From assembly GCA_038134485.1 (NCBI GenBank), contig JAYPVG010000001.1, positions 124,001 through 188,000 of the forward strand: a stretch of DNA of 64,000 nt, read 5' to 3'. The stretch comes from NORP240 sp038134485 (GTDB lineage: Bacteria; Pseudomonadota; Gammaproteobacteria; Pseudomonadales; Pseudohongiellaceae). The translations under genes and the position numbers were made by a program. Shown piece by piece: positions 7,538-16,394 of this stretch (within the stretch, counting starts at the first letter, position 1; each line of letters starts with the position of its first letter). The notes beneath the pieces were generated by a model. That model was given only the letters and a program-made list of their open reading frames with translations. It searched no databases and was not told where the DNA came from.

Positions 7538-8806
7538 ATGATTACAGACGCGCAGAACAAGCACTTTGATATAGCAATAGTCGGTGGCGGTATGGTCGGA
7601 GCCTCGCTGGCCTGCGCACTCGCGGATACTGGCTTGCTAATAGGTCTTTTTGACCAGACCCGGTTCGAACCGGACAAGCTGCCCTGTATCAACTCTCAGC
7701 CGCTGTTTGATCCAAGGGTTAGCGCCATCGCGCCAGCATCCCAGCGTTTTCTCAGCGATCTGGGTGTGTGGGAGATATCCCAAACGGTGCGAGTGTCACC
7801 CTATACGGATATGACTGTGTGGGATGCCGAGGGTACTGGTTCAATTCATTTCTCGGCCGCGGATATTCATGAAGAATGTCTGGGCCACATTGTCGAGAAT
7901 TCCGCCATCGTCCTCGGTCTTTACGAGCGGCTTCGTCAGCATACCAATGTATCTCTGCTGTCTCCGCTGACGGTGATCAGTTTTGAACGGTTGACGGACG
8001 ATCCGCCAGGCAGTGTGAAAATCGTTACCAGTGACGGTAAGGCCTGCATAGCCACCCTGCTAATCGGGGCCGATGGCCCCGGGTCTCGAATTCGTCAGCT
8101 CGCCAACTTCCAGACCCGCGAGTGGGATTATCAACATCAGGCGATCGTTACGACGGTACGCACTGAGAAACCTCATCAGGCCACAGCCCTGCAGCGATTC
8201 ATGGGAACCGGGCCGCTGGCATTTCTGCCTCTGTTGGATAGCACTGCGCCGGAAGGCGAGCAGCAGCATTACTGCTCTATTGTCTGGTCGAATGTGCCAG
8301 ATCAGGCCGAGGCGTTGTTGCAACTGGATGACCAGGATTTTGCCGCCAGGCTCGCCGCTGCGATAGAGCATCGCCTGGGCGATATCGAATGGGTCGATCG
8401 TCGTCTCAGCTTCCCCCTTCGACAGAGGCATGTTTCTGACTATGTGCAGCCTAACATTGCTCTGGTAGGTGACGCTGCGCACACCATCCACCCGCTTGCC
8501 GGTCAGGGAGTGAACTTGGGGTTCAGTGACGCCAGAACGCTGGCCGATCTGATCCATGCGGCGCTGCGGAGGAACCGACCATTCGGTGAGTATTCCGTTC
8601 TTCGTGCTTATGAAAGAGCTCGAAAAGGTCAGAATCTGGGGATGATGGGGGTCATGGAAGGGTTCAAACGGCTATTTGCTGACGATGCTCTTTCCGCCAG
8701 ATGGCTCAGAAATGCCGGTATGAGCGGACTGGATCGCCTGGGCTTTTTAAAGCACCGCTTGATGCGCCAGGCGATGGGACTCCACAGAACGGATAGCAGA
8801 CGATAA
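7538..8806 (+). CDS. ubiI: UbiH/UbiI/VisC-family ubiquinone biosynthesis hydroxylase
   Basis: A second flavin-dependent ring hydroxylase of the COQ6 family, 422 aa. It has GGGMVGASLACALAD near residue 15, FDPRVSAIAPASQRFL, LIGADGPGSRIR and GDAAHTIHPLAGQGVNLGFSDARTL. The amino acids around the FDPRVSAI motif and its place after ubiH suggest the C5-hydroxylase UbiI (VisC), but a UbiF or broad-specificity UbiL/UbiM-type role cannot be excluded by eye. In E. coli ubiH and visC are adjacent. Here about 1.1 kb with two opposing genes separates them, so this copy needs its own promoter. The start at 7538 lies very close to a GTCAGGG sequence that may serve as ribosome site. Confidence 0.85.
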   Translation: MITDAQNKHFDIAIVGGGMVGASLACALADTGLLIGLFDQTRFEPDKLPCINSQPLFDPRVSAIAPASQRFLSDLGVWEISQTVRVSPYTDMTVWDAEGTGSIHFSAADIHEECLGHIVENSAIVLGLYERLRQHTNVSLLSPLTVISFERLTDDPPGSVKIVTSDGKACIATLLIGADGPGSRIRQLANFQTREWDYQHQAIVTTVRTEKPHQATALQRFMGTGPLAFLPLLDSTAPEGEQQHYCSIVWSNVPDQAEALLQLDDQDFAARLAAAIEHRLGDIEWVDRRLSFPLRQRHVSDYVQPNIALVGDAAHTIHPLAGQGVNLGFSDARTLADLIHAALRRNRPFGEYSVLRAYERARKGQNLGMMGVMEGFKRLFADDALSARWLRNAGMSGLDRLGFLKHRLMRQAMGLHRTDSRR

Positions 8807-8855
8807 GCTCACCTAGCTTCCCGCAAATCGGTAAGGCTGTATTCCGAAGTGACTA

Positions 8856-9686
8856 CTAGGGCTTGCGGAATTTTAGTGTCATGCGGTCGCTTTCACCGAT
8901 TGCGGCATATTTCTCGCGATCCACGTCTCCCATTCTGAACTCCGGAGGCAAGGTCCAAACCCCTTCCGGGTATTCCTTGATATCCGCCGGGTTGGCGTTG
9001 ATTTCCGATGAGGCGACAAACTCGAAGCCAGCCGCAGCCGCAATCTCTTTGACATATTGCTCGGTGACGTACCCTGTGGTCTGCATCACCTCCATACCGG
9101 CTCCCGGTTTCGCCCGGTGTTCTACCACACCAAGAATGCCACCGGATTTTAGCGCAGCGAAAAAGGCTTCAAAGTATTCGTGCTCCAGGTCCGCCATGAT
9201 CCAGTTATGCACATTGCGAAAAGTCAGCGCCATGTCGGCGCCTTCCGCAGGCCCGATGACAATCTCGTCGGGCGGCAGGAGGTGACGAATCGTGGCTTTG
9301 CCGTAAATATCGGGACGAGCCCGCATTTTTTCTTCAAAACTTTCCAGACTCCGACGGTGATAAGCCATCGCCGAATTGGGCGAGAAATGCGCGCCGAAAT
9401 AGCGACCCTGTTGACGCATGTAGGGCGCCAGAATTTCTGTATACCAGCCGCCGGAAGGGCCGATTTCTATGAGCGTCATGTCGGGTCGCAAGCCAAAAAA
9501 TTCCAGCGTCTCGATCGGATGACGCGACTGGTTTCGAGAGATATTGGCCTCACTGCGATGGTCTCCAACCATTATTTGTGCAAGGTTTTGCTGGGCTTCG
9601 CCATGATGATCGGCGACTGCATATTGCGCATAAAGCACTCCGAGACAAAGCGGCAAAACTGCGAGCAGTGAGCGAACGAATTTCAT
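8856..9686 (-). CDS. Exported class I SAM-methyltransferase-like protein
   Basis: A 276-aa protein with a clear Sec signal peptide (MKFVRSLLAVLPLCLGVLYA, cleavage probably after AVA near residue 25). It then has a Rossmann methyltransferase fold: motif I MTLIEIGPSGGWYTEILAPY, ALTFRNVHNW as motif IV region, and LKSGGILGVVEHR. It resembles the COG4798 predicted methyltransferases. A SAM enzyme in the periplasm is puzzling, because SAM is not known to be available there. The start at 9686 is preceded by GGAGTG at good distance, so the signal peptide is not an artefact of start choice. A related exported protein is encoded at 15486. Substrate unknown. Confidence 0.8.
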   Translation of the reverse strand: MKFVRSLLAVLPLCLGVLYAQYAVADHHGEAQQNLAQIMVGDHRSEANISRNQSRHPIETLEFFGLRPDMTLIEIGPSGGWYTEILAPYMRQQGRYFGAHFSPNSAMAYHRRSLESFEEKMRARPDIYGKATIRHLLPPDEIVIGPAEGADMALTFRNVHNWIMADLEHEYFEAFFAALKSGGILGVVEHRAKPGAGMEVMQTTGYVTEQYVKEIAAAAGFEFVASSEINANPADIKEYPEGVWTLPPEFRMGDVDREKYAAIGESDRMTLKFRKP

Positions 9687-9793
9687 CTGAAGACACTCCG
9701 GTGAATAATGAGAGCAATAATTCTTGCATGAATGGAACAGCTTGACCACCGTTGACGGGATGAAGCCCGAAGCCGTTGACGGCAGCATGGCGC

Positions 9794-10066
9794 TCAGGCT
9801 GTGTAGACGGTGTAAATACCGATGGCGATGAAGGCCACCCCGGCGACATAGTGCAGGATCTTTTCGTTGAGATAGGCGGATAGCAGGCTACCTGCCAGCA
9901 CCCCAAGCGCGGAGGCAAGCACCAGTGCAGCGGAGGCGGCAAGAAATATGGTCACCTTGCTGACTTCGCGGTCAGTAGCGAACAGCATAGTTGCGAGCTG
10001 AGTCTTGTCCCCCAGTTCTGCAATCAGCACCGAGACGAATACCAGGGAGAATACTTTCCAGTCCAT
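9794..10066 (-). CDS. TMEM165/GDT1 family small membrane transporter
   Basis: A 90-aa membrane protein with three predicted helices and the family signature ELGDKT at residues 17-22. Many bacterial members are single-module proteins of this size that dimerise; eukaryotic homologues have two modules. Characterised relatives move Mn2+ or Ca2+ across membranes, so manganese export is the likely role. I looked for a yybP-ykoY manganese riboswitch upstream and saw none. A TATAAT on the minus strand (10116-10111) is a candidate -10 element. Confidence 0.85.
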   Translation of the reverse strand: MDWKVFSLVFVSVLIAELGDKTQLATMLFATDREVSKVTIFLAASAALVLASALGVLAGSLLSAYLNEKILHYVAGVAFIAIGIYTVYTA

Positions 10067-10110
10067 CGAGGTTTAATACATACAGAGGGTTTGGCTGAAT
10101 TTCATGCTGC

Positions 10111-10116
10111 ATTATA
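10111..10116 (-). promoter_or_regulatory. Candidate -10 element for the GDT1 gene
   Basis: A perfect TATAAT on the minus strand about 45 bases before the GDT1 start. No clear -35 hexamer at the right spacing. Confidence 0.4.
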
Positions 10117-10190
10117 ACGGATATGGTTACACAGAGGCTCGATATAATGGCCACAGAATCGATTCGGATGGGACGCCGTTACAACGCTGA

Positions 10191-11582
10191 TTAATTTTGA
10201 AAGCTGAACCTGGCATTGAGCTGCAACATATCGTTGTTGCGGTACGCTGAATAGAAGGAATTCTGGTCGGCGCTATAGTCTACCCATAATACGCCAAACT
10301 TCAGGTTGTCCGACCAATCATAGTCGATCGATAATCGGGTCAGGTATCCCTGATCGTTCGCCAGCTTGTTCCAGACCGACAACAGCTGTAGTCGGTCGTT
10401 CCACCCGATCCAGGACAACCTGGTCCCAATGCTGGTCTGGTTTCGCTCAATTCCGAGATTGTTGATATCACCGCGGGTATGGCTGTTATCCACTTCCAGG
10501 CTAACAAGAGTGTTGCTGAATCCGTTGTATTCGATACCCACGACCCCCAGCACCCGGCTGCGTTCCTGCCACCCATCTCCGCGCGCAAAGTCCTCCAGCT
10601 CCAGCGGCATAACGGGGCTGTTGCGGTGCAGACCCAACTCTCCGAACACCAGCCAGGAGCCGGCTACCCGGTTGGCAGCCATGCCGAGCGCCTGCATGCG
10701 TTGTTGAGAAAAATGGAACACCGGGCTGGCGGACTGCATCTGGCTGATACCGTCCAGGCTTAACTGATTGTTGTTGAATTCACCGGCGACTATCTGTATA
10801 TCGCCGTCAGCATAGTGCGTTGAAGCACGCAGAAAAACTTCGGCATCGTTATCCGGGTCCTGTCTATCGATTAGCCAGTTGTCCTGGCGCAGGGTAATGA
10901 ACTGATCAAACTCGTCGCCATCCGGCGCCATATCGTTGTAGCCGGCGTGGTAGGTGAATACGCCGTCAATGACCCAGTCCTGAAGCGAGTAACTCAAGTG
11001 CAGTGCTGGAACCTGGAGCCTTATGTTCTCGAGGTCCTGCTGACCGAAAGTGTACTGGTCTTCGGTATTGATCAGGTCTGTAACTCGCAGATATTCCGCA
11101 AAACCCCAAGCCTGAATCTGGTGTCCGGCTTTGAGATAGAGGCCATTGTCGAAGGTTTTTTCCAGATAAAAATCCCGCACTTCCGTGCGGGTTCTAAAGA
11201 GATTACGTTCGGATTGAGTAAATGGCGTATCTTTTTCGATATCGTAAACCCCGTCACGATAAGCTTTACCACTGAAACGGAAATTCAGCGTGTCTGACGC
11301 TTGCCAGTCAAATTGCGCATACAGACTTGTTTCAAGCTGGGACAGCTGTTCACGAGTGCGGCTGAACGGAGGACCTGGCTGTTCGTACCCATAGGATGCT
11401 TTCTGGGTGACCCACCCCAGGATTGAATAGGGTCTGTCGCGGTCGCTGCTGTTATCTGATTCCACATCGAGATCGGAAAAAAAGTCTTGCTGTCCGCTGG
11501 TATTGATAGGGCTTAGCATCAGGCTTACCAGCATTGCCCGGAAGCCTGCAGATTGAGGGAATTTATGTGGTAATGAAAACAT
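10191..11582 (-). CDS. Putative outer-membrane beta-barrel protein of an RND-linked operon
   Basis: About 463 aa, with a probable signal peptide ending around NTSGQQ. The long remainder has alternating aromatic/polar strands typical of outer-membrane barrels (LETSLYAQFDWQAS, LYLKAGHQIQAWGFAEYLRV, LKFGVLWVDYSAD). The carboxyl end NARFSFQN carries late aromatic residues. It resembles DUF1302-type proteins that accompany MMPL/RND pumps and LolA-like proteins, which is exactly its setting. The TTG at 11606 overlaps the upstream gene by 8 bases; I prefer ATG 11582. Role, by inference: outer-membrane part of a lipid or hydrophobic-compound trafficking system. The family call is moderate. Confidence 0.65.
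   Translation of the reverse strand: MFSLPHKFPQSAGFRAMLVSLMLSPINTSGQQDFFSDLDVESDNSSDRDRPYSILGWVTQKASYGYEQPGPPFSRTREQLSQLETSLYAQFDWQASDTLNFRFSGKAYRDGVYDIEKDTPFTQSERNLFRTRTEVRDFYLEKTFDNGLYLKAGHQIQAWGFAEYLRVTDLINTEDQYTFGQQDLENIRLQVPALHLSYSLQDWVIDGVFTYHAGYNDMAPDGDEFDQFITLRQDNWLIDRQDPDNDAEVFLRASTHYADGDIQIVAGEFNNNQLSLDGISQMQSASPVFHFSQQRMQALGMAANRVAGSWLVFGELGLHRNSPVMPLELEDFARGDGWQERSRVLGVVGIEYNGFSNTLVSLEVDNSHTRGDINNLGIERNQTSIGTRLSWIGWNDRLQLLSVWNKLANDQGYLTRLSIDYDWSDNLKFGVLWVDYSADQNSFYSAYRNNDMLQLNARFSFQN
11174..11191 (-). terminator. Terminator-like hairpin inside the beta-barrel gene
   Basis: On the minus strand CCCGCAC-GGAA-GTGCGGG forms a perfect 7-bp stem with a GNRA-type loop, followed by ATTTTTATC. 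It lies within codons for a TEVRDFYL segment. It looks like an intrinsic terminator but could be coincidental; premature termination within the gene is speculation. Confidence 0.3.
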
Positions 11583-11598
11583 CGGTAGATGACACCAG

Positions 11599-12456
11599 TC
11601 AGTCAAGACCGCGCTGCATATACTCGGTGGTAAAAATTTCGTCGCCCAGTTCCACGTTGTAGCTGATTTCTTCTACTTGCAGAATGCTGGCATGTTCCTG
11701 GCGATCGTTACGGGTTGTAACGACCTGCATGCGTTTTATCGTCCAGATGCCGTCAATCTGCTCAATCTCGGACGAATTAAAATATTTGATCCTGTTGCCT
11801 CGCAGTTCCCAGGCCTGCGCGCGCTGCTGCAGGAAGTTGTCTTTTCTGATCCACGTGCGTAAGCGTGAATAACCGGTCGCTTCTTCAGCTTTCTCGCGGA
11901 ATTCCGGTTTGGCGACTACGTCGATAACCCAGCAATCCTGGCCGTCCACAATTTCACTCTCACTGAAATAACTATAGTCGTACCAGCTGGTTTCCAGTCC
12001 GTTGATATCCGCGTAGGTAAAGTCGCTGCCAAGGAATGAATCAGAAGTGTCGCTGGTGGCGATGCGCTTGACCCGCTGCAGAGAGGGCAGATAGAGCCAT
12101 GAATCATCATCGGTCTCCGGATCTGCCCAGTCAAAGTTCAGGTACGCAGTTCCCCGCAGGTCGGCTGGCGAGTCGAATTGTGACAGCGAGCGTGTATCCT
12201 GGTCATAATCCTTTGTATACATGCGCAGGTTGCGCTCTCGCTGTCGACTACGGCGATCAATAAGGATAAGTCGGTAGTCAGTTATCGCAGTGTCACCGTC
12301 ATACAGATTGTCATGTCGGATAATAACTTCAGTGGCGCTCAGCTCTGCAGCTAACCCTGACTGCGCCGGCATCATCAGGCATGCTACCAATGACAAGCCG
12401 GCAATCTTCACGCCCAGATTAATATGTGAACTGTTGAATTGATATGCATTATTCAT
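11599..12456 (-). CDS. Outer-membrane lipoprotein-sorting (LolA-like) protein
   Basis: A 285-aa exported protein. After an extended signal peptide (hydrophobic part LVACLMMPAQSGLAA, cleavage near residue 37), it has the LolA-like half-barrel pattern of the outer membrane lipoprotein-sorting family: RERNLRMYTKDYDQDTRSLSQF, DWADPETDDDSWLYLPSLQRVKRI, FLGSDFTYADI and GYSRLRTWIRKDNFLQQRAQ. Such proteins are nearly always encoded with an RND/MMPL pump, and here the pump is 23 bases upstream and the barrel follows. It is probably the periplasmic carrier of a hydrophobic cargo. This is not the housekeeping LolA; the cargo is unknown. Confidence 0.85.
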   Translation of the reverse strand: MNNAYQFNSSHINLGVKIAGLSLVACLMMPAQSGLAAELSATEVIIRHDNLYDGDTAITDYRLILIDRRSRQRERNLRMYTKDYDQDTRSLSQFDSPADLRGTAYLNFDWADPETDDDSWLYLPSLQRVKRIATSDTSDSFLGSDFTYADINGLETSWYDYSYFSESEIVDGQDCWVIDVVAKPEFREKAEEATGYSRLRTWIRKDNFLQQRAQAWELRGNRIKYFNSSEIEQIDGIWTIKRMQVVTTRNDRQEHASILQVEEISYNVELGDEIFTTEYMQRGLD

Positions 12457-12479
12457 AGCGACAGCTTAAGCCTATTCCC

Positions 12480-14828
12480 TCAAGTAGTGACATCGGATAC
12501 TTGTCCGGTTTCATTAGCAGGCGCGTCGCCATCCAACCAGTAAAGAATAGCCGGCAATAAAATAAGGTCTCCTATCAGCGCGAGGAACATGATGATTGAA
12601 CCAAATAGTCCTACGTAAACAATCGTGGTGAACGATGCGAGGCAAAATACACTAAATCCCGCAATAAGCACCGCGGAGCTGAATAAAACCGCCCGCCCGG
12701 ATTCGGTCATGGCGTGTTCAATTGATCGTCGCGTGGAAGCTCCAGTCTTTTTCATTGTCAGATAGCGATTCATGACATGAATAGAGTCATCGACCGCGAT
12801 CCCCATAGTCATCGCGCCTACCAGCATGGTGTTTAAATCGAGATAAATTCCCAGTAAGCCGGCAATTCCGCCGGTCAGCAAAATGGGCAGTACGCTGGGA
12901 ATTATCGAAAGCATACCGTATTTGAACGAACGAAATAAAATAAAGAAGAAAATGCTGATTACCAGTAATGCGGTCAGAAAGGATCGAGACATACCTTCGG
13001 CAGCGTATACGTCCTGAGCAGTCCGCAAATCCATTCCTCCGGTCAACAGAGGTTTCAGGGCAGGATAATTATCGTTGACGTGGGATTCAATGGTTTGCAG
13101 CTCAATGCGGGCATCAGATGCAGCCATATTCACTATTGGCACAATCAGTCTCAGATATCTGTTGTCGAAATCTTTCATGTCCGACAAATCTTCATTGGCA
13201 CCCGAGCTGTCGTATAACAAAAGAAATTGAGCTGCCATTTCACGACTGTCGGGCAGGCGGTAGAAGGCAGGATTGTCACCATTGAGAGCCTGGTTGATTT
13301 CTTTCAGGTAATCCACCAGTGAATTAACTGGCCCCGTTGAATCCCGAGTTTCCAGCCAGGCCTGGAACTCTTCTACCTGACGCAGAAATTCAGGATTTTT
13401 AATTCCCTCCGGTGTTCCAGAGTCCAGGATTATGTCGAGGGTCAGGACACCCCTGAAAGTTCTATCGAGGTACAGGATGTCCTGGCGCACCGTGCTGTCC
13501 TGCTTGAACTGGGTGACATAGTTTGTGTCAACCTGAATCCTGGGGACGGTATAAATGGCAAATAGCAAGCAGGCGCCGCCGCACAGGAGAATACGATTGC
13601 GATGTTTCTGGGTGAAATCTGGGATAGCCTTGATAATTCGCGTCACCAATCCTTCCGACAGGGCACCGAGAGTCCTGCCAGGAGTTGGCGCGGTAAAACT
13701 CAACAACACCGGCAGAAGTGTCATCGCCAGAAGAAATAGAATCGCAGGGCCGATCGCACCAAGGAGAGCGAAGTCCCGGATCGTGAGAATGCGAATGACC
13801 GACAGAGCCAGAAATCCGGCCGATGTGGTTATGGCGGTGAAGAATGCCGGTTTCCAGAGACGCAGCACTGCCTGACGGGCAGCCGCCTGACTGTCTGGAT
13901 TCGTTTGCAGGGCGTGATAAAACTCAACCAGTACATGGACGGTAATTCCGACACCGATAATTATCAGGGTAGGCAGCAGCGCCTGGTCTACAGTGGAGTG
14001 AGGAATGTGCAAATAGCTCTGAATCTCATTAACGCCCAGCACTCCGACGGCGATTACCAGGCCAGGCAACACGGAAGCAACAAGTGACCGAAAACTCAGA
14101 TAAAGCATGACCAAAAGCAGGATCCCCATAGCCGGAATCAGCAGTTGCAAGTCTTCCTGGACCAGAGTCTCGAAACGTTCGCTTAGCAGCGGGAATCCTG
14201 AATAGTGCAGCCGGTAGGGACCATCTTCCAGATTCTGTTCGTCGATGAATTGGTAAAACTCCTGTGCCAGAGCCACTTTGTGGGACGCGGTGTCGTCGCG
14301 ATATTCGACGCGCGCGGTGATCCTTGCATGGCGCAGGTCTTCGCTCACCAGGTTGCCCAGGGCGAGATTTTCACCGCGTACGATATTTCGGATGTCGTCC
14401 AGCATTTCCGGCGCTTCAGACAGAATTGCCGGATTTTCGATCAGATAGTCAGTGCTCAGATCGTCACCGTCCGCATGGGTGAACTGGTAGTTGGTCAGGG
14501 AGCGCACCTGGGTGACAAATCGATGAGACTCAAAAAATCCGGTAACTTGGTCGATGGCTTCCAGAGTCTCGACGTTAAAAATATCGCCATTGGCGGGAAG
14601 GTACTCGATACCGACGATCAGGTATTCATAATCTCCAAAAAGATCAATCAGGTATTCAAATTTTACCAGAGCGGGATCGTCGGTAACGAAATAGCGCTCG
14701 GTAGTATTGTCGAAAGGAATAGCTGGTCCCCTGAACAGCATAAGGGGTAGCAGCAGTAAACAAAAAACAAGAATAAAGTAGCGCCAGGCTGTAATTGTCC
14801 GAGCCCACGCTTTAATAAAGGCTGTCAT
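12480..14828 (-). CDS. RND/MMPL superfamily transporter
   Basis: A 782-aa inner-membrane pump built as two repeats. Each has one helix, a large periplasmic loop and five helices: helix 1 near residue 20, a helix block about 220-400, then a second single helix (ILLCGGACLLFAIYTV) and a final block about 620-770 with GAMTMGIAVDDSIHVMNRY. It belongs to the COG1033/MMPL branch (sterol-sensing-like, hopanoid or lipid exporters) rather than HAE-type drug pumps. It heads the trio with the LolA-like and barrel genes. The frame is open to 14897, but the ATG at 14828 (MTAFIKAWARTI) fits the family start. Likely proton-driven export of a lipid-like cargo to the outer membrane. Confidence 0.9.
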   Translation of the reverse strand: MTAFIKAWARTITAWRYFILVFCLLLLPLMLFRGPAIPFDNTTERYFVTDDPALVKFEYLIDLFGDYEYLIVGIEYLPANGDIFNVETLEAIDQVTGFFESHRFVTQVRSLTNYQFTHADGDDLSTDYLIENPAILSEAPEMLDDIRNIVRGENLALGNLVSEDLRHARITARVEYRDDTASHKVALAQEFYQFIDEQNLEDGPYRLHYSGFPLLSERFETLVQEDLQLLIPAMGILLLVMLYLSFRSLVASVLPGLVIAVGVLGVNEIQSYLHIPHSTVDQALLPTLIIIGVGITVHVLVEFYHALQTNPDSQAAARQAVLRLWKPAFFTAITTSAGFLALSVIRILTIRDFALLGAIGPAILFLLAMTLLPVLLSFTAPTPGRTLGALSEGLVTRIIKAIPDFTQKHRNRILLCGGACLLFAIYTVPRIQVDTNYVTQFKQDSTVRQDILYLDRTFRGVLTLDIILDSGTPEGIKNPEFLRQVEEFQAWLETRDSTGPVNSLVDYLKEINQALNGDNPAFYRLPDSREMAAQFLLLYDSSGANEDLSDMKDFDNRYLRLIVPIVNMAASDARIELQTIESHVNDNYPALKPLLTGGMDLRTAQDVYAAEGMSRSFLTALLVISIFFFILFRSFKYGMLSIIPSVLPILLTGGIAGLLGIYLDLNTMLVGAMTMGIAVDDSIHVMNRYLTMKKTGASTRRSIEHAMTESGRAVLFSSAVLIAGFSVFCLASFTTIVYVGLFGSIIMFLALIGDLILLPAILYWLDGDAPANETGQVSDVTT

Positions 14829-15065
14829 ATTGAGCGCACTGTCAGCTATTTCCCTATTTGTTACGGCCAGTCCCTGAACTGCTTGACGATGCCGCAAGTC
14901 TATTTTGCGATGCGGAATCTGGGAAGATTCCGCCCTTTGCCGTCAGAACAGTTACTACAAAACAAAAAAAATCATAAATTAGAATTTGTTATGAAGTTTT
15001 CTTAAAGTCAGTCGATAGTATTTCTGGCATAAAGACTTATCAGGTTTCAGGCTGGAATCATAAAC

Positions 15066-15254
15066 ATGACGTTCGAAGAACTATGGCCGTTTGAAGTGGA
15101 TTTGAGCCTGCTGGATACCAGCAGTATTACCAATATCCTGGCAGATATCGAGCAACATCTGCCGCTGATGGAAACTGACGATGATGTCAGCGAGTTACTC
15201 AAGGTAAAGGAAATCTTTGAAAAGGAACTTATGGTTTCTCACCGATTGCACTAA
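15066..15254 (+). CDS. Small acidic protein of unknown function (62 aa)
   Basis: A short, acidic, helix-rich protein beginning MTFEELWPFEVDLSLLDTSS, with LADIEQHLPLMETDDDVSEL and LLKVKEIFEKELMVSHRLH at the end. No signal peptide, membrane span or metal motif. I do not recognise a family. It is monocistronic: it starts after a 237-base gap and is followed after about 35 bases by a strong intrinsic terminator, which argues that it is a real transcribed unit. The ribosome site is weak. Confidence 0.6.
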   Translation: MTFEELWPFEVDLSLLDTSSITNILADIEQHLPLMETDDDVSELLKVKEIFEKELMVSHRLH

Positions 15255-15289
15255 GAATAACAATCCTTACCTTAGTTAGTAAGCCTGAT

Positions 15290-15317
15290 GGCCGCTCTGC
15301 CCAGCGGCCTTTTTTTT
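15290..15317 (+). terminator. Intrinsic terminator
   Basis: GGCCGC (15290-15295), an 8-base loop and GCGGCC (15304-15309) are followed by eight T. It terminates the 62-aa gene. Confidence 0.93.
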
Positions 15318-15485
15318 GCCTGCAGAAGAATTCTGTTGGCGATGCAATTTCACTCGATGAAACCCACGAATCAACGGGATGCTGCGATAATTGACAAAGG
15401 TCCACGGGCTAAAGTTACATTCACTGGTTTATGCTTGGAGGAATTTTTCCAATCCCCTTTAACTAGGTTCAACAAGGTAATCATT

Positions 15486-16190
15486 ATGAGGTCGATCGTT
15501 TCTTTATTGACAATTTCCTGCCTGATCTGCGGCAACGCCTCCGCGCTGGACATCGCCGCACTCGAGCGCGCCATGACCAATCCGGAGCGCCCGGCGGAAG
15601 ACAAGGCTCGCGATGCCAGTCGCAGGGCGCCGGTGGTGCTCGATTTTTTCGGTGTCGAACCGGGTATGACGGTGCTGGATATCAATGCCTCGACGGGCTG
15701 GTACACTGAGGTGCTCTCATACGCGGTTGGATCCAGCGGCAGGGTATTGATGCAAAATCGACCTGATAGCCGTGCTGTTGAGGCTGCTACCGTCAGGGCC
15801 GATCGACTGGGTAACGTCGAACAGATTGGAGCGATCTCCGAGACCGCGCCCGGTTCGGTCGATTTTGCGATCACAGCTCTGAATTTCCATGACTTCCACA
15901 ATCGGGATCCCCAGGTTGCCCGCGATGTCCTGGCACAGACCATGGCTGCCCTGAAGCCGGGCGGCATCCTCGGAATCGTGGATCATGAAGGCACCCCGGG
16001 AGCGGATAATGCCGCGCTGCACCGGATCGCTTTCGATGAGGTGGTAAGGGCAGTTACTGCAGCGGGTTTTGCGGTAATAGGCGTCAGCCAGGCGCTGGAT
16101 AACCCTGCCGATGATCATACCCTGTCCCCCACCGATTCCAGCCTGGGACGCAATACCGATCGTATCGTGCTGAAACTGATGAAGATCTGA
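15486..16190 (+). CDS. Exported class I SAM-methyltransferase-like protein, second copy
   Basis: A 234-aa relative of the protein encoded at 8856-9686. It has a Sec signal peptide (MRSIVSLLTISCLICGNASA), then PVVLDFFGVEPGMTVLDI, NASTGWYTEVLSYAVGSSG (motif I region), DFAITALNFHDFHN and LKPGGILGIVDHEG. Motif order and the FFG-x-P-x-MT-x3-I/L pattern are shared with the first copy, supporting common ancestry within COG4798. AAGGT before ATG 15486 supports this start; the frame is open further upstream. As with its paralogue, methyl transfer in the periplasm would need SAM there, so another reaction or ligand is possible. Followed by its own terminator. Confidence 0.8.
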   Translation: MRSIVSLLTISCLICGNASALDIAALERAMTNPERPAEDKARDASRRAPVVLDFFGVEPGMTVLDINASTGWYTEVLSYAVGSSGRVLMQNRPDSRAVEAATVRADRLGNVEQIGAISETAPGSVDFAITALNFHDFHNRDPQVARDVLAQTMAALKPGGILGIVDHEGTPGADNAALHRIAFDEVVRAVTAAGFAVIGVSQALDNPADDHTLSPTDSSLGRNTDRIVLKLMKI

Positions 16191-16221
16191 TCGCTCCCGG
16201 CACGCGTTTTTCGTATTGCAG

Positions 16222-16254
16222 AGGAGGGGTTCCGGTCAGGAGCCCCTCCTTGTT
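16222..16254 (+). terminator. Intrinsic terminator
   Basis: AGGAGGGGTTCC (16222-16233) pairs with GGAGCCCCTCCT (16239-16250) over 12 bp with one G-T pair and a GGTCA loop. TGTTTG follows. It ends the methyltransferase transcript. Confidence 0.85.
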
Positions 16255-16394
16255 TGCACTGCGCTCTGCTTACCTGAATAGCACGTGGATGGAGTTTTTG
16301 TGACGCGCAGTACTCATGCGAAACTGCACCCGCTGTTTTTAGCGTAGAATAAACACGTCCTCGTCGTTGAATCGTCTCAAGAACGCAGATTTCC

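Noticed and set aside
10067..10190. yybP-ykoY manganese riboswitch upstream of the GDT1-type transporter
   Set aside because: The region is short and I could not find the conserved loop sequences; only a plain promoter-like TATAAT is present.
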